Positions 60,846-64,000 of a stretch of DNA of 64,000 nucleotides are shown one piece after another (position 1 is the stretch's first letter; the number at the start of each line of letters is the position of its first letter). The position numbers and the translations under genes are program-made. The notes beneath the pieces are model-generated. The model worked only from the letters and a program-made list of their open reading frames with translations, was not told where the DNA came from and ran no database searches. Source of the stretch: Euryodendron excelsum (taxonomy: Eukaryota; Streptophyta; Magnoliopsida; Ericales; Pentaphylacaceae); contig CM065396.1 of the NCBI GenBank assembly GCA_033060915.1, positions 8,077,501 through 8,141,500 of the forward strand, in the 5' to 3' direction.

Positions 60846-61908
60846 AGCGAAACTACTCACAAAACCGTTAGAGTAGCAAAAATACTCACAAATAGGTCAA
60901 TATAGGGAATTGGCAACAAACCCCTGTGTCACGACGACCGCCGTTAGAGTGGCAGAAACACTTAAAACCCAAGTCAACACCAGTGTTTGTTAACCCACTT
61001 TGGTGAAAAATGACCAAACTATCCTTTGGACCTTTTCCGAGACTTTCCGGTCAAGATAACCATTTTGCCCCTAGGCATCCGAATGCCCCGGGAACCACAC
61101 CCACTCTGGGTATCAAATTGGTAATCTCCTGAGAATAATTTTTATAGTATTCTCAACCTTCCTTTACCTTTCCGGATCATTCCGAGTCAATTCCGGCTAA
61201 CCCGGTACAAAATGACCGTTTTGCCCCTAGAGGGCCGGTCTCCTTCTTTGACCCCACCGGCTCTGGTTATCAAACCGGTAATGTCCTGAGAATACTTTTT
61301 ATCGTGTTCTCAACCTTCCTTTACCTTTCCGGACCATTTCGAGTCAGTTCCGGCAAACCCGTTACAAAATGACCGTTTTGCCCCTAGTGGGCCGGTCTCC
61401 TTTTCCGACCACGCCGGCTCTGGGAATCAAACCGGAAACCTCTGGGAATGTTCTGAATAATGTTTCCAGATCCAAAGTCTTCTTCTGGGGCAATCGGAGT
61501 TCACCCCAGCAGCTTCCTAGTTCGATTGACCGTTTTGCCCCTAAGGACCCGGTCAACCTTTCCGACACATCTTATCCTCACTTTTCAAGTCAAATACCTC
61601 CAGGACACTATTTTAAGTGTTCCTGCTCCTTTCTGGCATTCCGGGTCATTCCCGGCTCCTCGAAATTATTCTCGAACTTTTCAGAGTCACTCTTAGTGAA
61701 GACAGGCTAAAAGTTGCATGGTAGTCACTAGTACAGGCGCCCAAATCTAGTCAAAGATACGTTGCTTGCCGACTTATAAAGTTTCCTAACTGGCTGGCGC
61801 CACTAGTAGTGGCACCAAGCCAAGAATTGGCCTGGCGCCACTCCTAGTGGCGCCAAGAGCAATTTTGCCCTGGCGCCACTGCAATAGGCGCCAGGTTTGT
61901 CCAACCTC

Positions 61909-61916
61909 TATAAATA
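61909..61916 (+). promoter_or_regulatory. TATA box of element 5 LTR
   Basis: TATAAATA directly after the GGCGCC elements, as in the other LTRs. Confidence 0.75.
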
Positions 61917-64000
61917 TAGAGCCTCATTCAACGTGAAAAGGGTCGGCAAACTTAACTTAAAAATCCTATATTTCGATATACAGAGCTTGAGCACCTCCCA
62001 AAACCCTAGCCACCTTAGGTTTTCCAAACCCTAGCCACCCTACACAAACCCTCGCCTCCTATACACTTATACACTCCCCCATACACTCATACACTAGCTT
62101 TCAACCATCCTTTGAAGACTTGAAGAGTTGCAGCCTAAAGCTTCAAAGACAACTCTTGAAGGTTGAAGACAAAGATCAAGACGAAGACCGAAGACCAAAG
62201 TCCGAAGATAGCACGGTGCGCAAAATAAACATGATACAAGGTAGGCTCCCTATTTAAATTTCCACACTTCCCCCCTCTCTCTTCTCTCTCCTAACCCACT
62301 TGGGTTTTCTCTATTTTAATCTCCCATCTCTTTCCCCCCCCCTTTCTTTGCATGCTTGAAACAAGGGGATTCCCGGTCCATGTGTAGGATTGGGCTATTG
62401 AAGAGTCACCGTGTCGGTGGCTTTCTTCTAGTCTACCCAAAGACCACGTGGGTCCAGCCCCTTGGATTATGTGGTGAAGCCTTAGCCTTGTATGTTCACG
62501 ATCCCAAATTGCATTGTGCATATCATAGTTTTGCATCTTCCAAAATTCGTTTTCGAACTCGTTTTCAAAATCGTTTTCAAACTCGTTTTCAAGATTGCAT
62601 CAAAATCTCTTTTTCAAAAACTTGTTTTCAAAACCACAATTCTAGGGTGATTATAGCCTTTCCATGGCTAGGGTTGCTTTAGGAAAGTGTTACATTAAAA
62701 GTGACCTTTTGGTCCATATTTTCAAATCTTATTGTTTTCAAAAACCACTTTCTTAAAGTGGTTCTAGCCCTCTTATGGCCAGAATCGCTTTAGAAAAGTG
62801 AGACGTTTTCATATTTTTCTAAAACTCTCCTCTTCAAAATTGTTTTCAAAAACTCCCTTCCAAAATCTATTTTTCAAAACTCTCTTTTTCAACTCCTCTC
62901 CAAAATCTTTTCCTCAAAATTCACTTTCTAAAAACACTCCTTAAATTCACCTTCCTAAAAACTCTCTTTCCAAAAATCTTCCTTCTAGAAACTCCCCTCT
63001 AGGATTTTTCTTCCCAAAACCTTCGTTTCTAAAATTGCACTTTCCAAAAGCTCTTTCCTTAGAGCCCAAGTCAAGCCCAAGAACCCACAATTAGGAAACC
63101 CTAATTTTCTTTCCAAAAACATGGTTTTCAAACCTTGCCCCAAACCTAGATTTCCAAAATCTCTCGTTTTCTACACCCAAACTATACGTATTTCCAAAAC
63201 CTCTATTCTACGTTAAAATTTCACACTTTCAAAACTAGAGTTTCTAGAATCTTCCTTTCCAAATCCTTGTCAAATCAAATCTTTCCTTTAAGAAACCAAA
63301 TCCAATCTCCCCGTTTAGGAAACTAGATCCCGTCCTCCGTTTTTGGAAACAAAAATCAAATCTTTTCTTTTAGAAATCAAATCCAATCCCTTCCTAATCT
63401 AAACCTTTCTTAATTCAATTCTTTCCTAAACCATAAGCTTCCTAAACTTAAACTTTAAATCTTTCCTTAAATTTCAAAATCCAACTCTTTCCTAATTCAA
63501 ATCCTTCCTAAACTTCCACTTTCCTAAACCTTAAGTTTCCAAAACTTGAACATAAAAATCTTTCCTAAATTTTAAAACTCAATTTCCACATCCTTCCTAA
63601 CTCCACTCTTTCCTAATTCTACCCTTTTCCAAATCTCAACTTTTCAAATCAAAGCTTTCAAACCTTTCCTAATCTCAAGATTTTCTAAAACCTTAAAACT
63701 TTCTAAATCTTAAACTCTCTAAATTTTAAATCTTTCTAAATTCAAAACTTTCTTAAGTTAAATATTTCTAAACTTCGAATCTTTCCAAAATTCTAAACTT
63801 TCCTAAACTTGAAATCTTTCCAAATTTCAAAACTTTCTAAACTCAAAATTTTCTCGTTTTCAAAACCTCCTTGTTTTCTAAACTTTCCAATTTTCAAAAC
63901 TTCCCTATTTCAAAACTTTCCTAAGTTGAAATTTTGCTAATTCAAAACTTTCCTAAGTTGAAAACTTTTCTAATTCAAAACTTTCCTAAGTGAGACCTTT

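Larger units (their letters stand above)
59714..64000 (+). mobile_element. LTR of element 5, inserted in gag of element 3 (runs off window)
   Basis: It starts TGTAAGCACCCC within gag. The U3 order is as in the other LTRs: 81-bp array, ~157-bp units (about 61100-61440), GGCGCC hairpin (about 61833-61855), TATA at 61909-61916, AATAAA near 62224, then the G-depleted U5 up to the window edge. Whether it is a 5' LTR or a solo LTR cannot be told. The duplicated target should be GAACT. Confidence 0.92.

Noticed and set aside
59774..60847. Long open frames (292 and 332 codons) on opposite strands as protein genes
   Set aside because: They arise from an 81-bp tandem repeat whose length is divisible by three, lie in U3 of an LTR, and have no non-repetitive part.

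Overview
This window looks like plant nuclear DNA made almost entirely of nested LTR retrotransposons of the Ty3/gypsy superfamily. I found no host single-copy gene, rRNA, tRNA or CRISPR array. The grouping with the Tat/Ogre lineage is from memory. It rests on LTRs of about 5 kb, a primer binding site reading TGGCGACTCCRCTGGGGA (tRNA-Arg-like), gag and integrase of that style, and an extra gene in antisense orientation near the 3' end. The species cannot be named.

Layout, left to right. (A) 1-4287 is the 3' part of a pol-bearing element on the minus strand: RNase H end plus integrase (2817-4287), a spacer, and an antisense DUF7745-like ORF (1-1584). (1) 4288-16538 is a pol-less minus-strand element: truncated antisense PMD gene, spacer, gag, leader, PBS and a 5.4 kb LTR. 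A second truncated LTR copy abuts it (16539-18299). (A') 18300-21050 is another pol-bearing fragment with a decayed integrase. (2) A minus-strand pol-less element starts at 21051. Its LTR is split by element 4, its interior runs 42736-47780, and it is interrupted there by element 3. (4) 24457-42381 is a structurally complete 17.9 kb plus-strand element: LTRs of 4937 and 5103 bp, TG...CA ends, a TTACC target-site duplication, PBS and PPT. (3) 47781-59713 is a minus-strand element with a 3' LTR, an antisense PMD gene and gag. (5) A plus-strand LTR begins at 59714 inside the gag of element 3 and runs off the window.

The main observation is the pol-less family, present here as four copies. Each carries gag or a gag remnant in sense orientation, no protease, RT, RNase H or integrase, and an antisense plant mobile domain (PMD) gene. 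That gene has ordinary plant gene structure: a 5' UTR exon next to the PPT, an upstream intron ending one base before the ATG, a large PMD plus coiled-coil exon, an 88-bp intron identical in length in all four copies, and a tiny exon encoding an acidic C-terminus. The introns survive because their splice sites are on the strand opposite to the genomic RNA. The pol-bearing relatives A and A' are candidate helpers; A carries a different antisense ORF (DUF7745-like) at the equivalent place.

The LTRs are modular. U3 holds 81-bp tandem repeats (2 to 12 copies), roughly 29-bp repeats and roughly 157-bp repeats, then palindromic GGCGCC elements before a TATA box. A conserved splice-donor-like site follows the AATAAA. 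U5 contains about 2 kb of G-depleted TTTCCTAA-like quasi-repeat on the sense strand.
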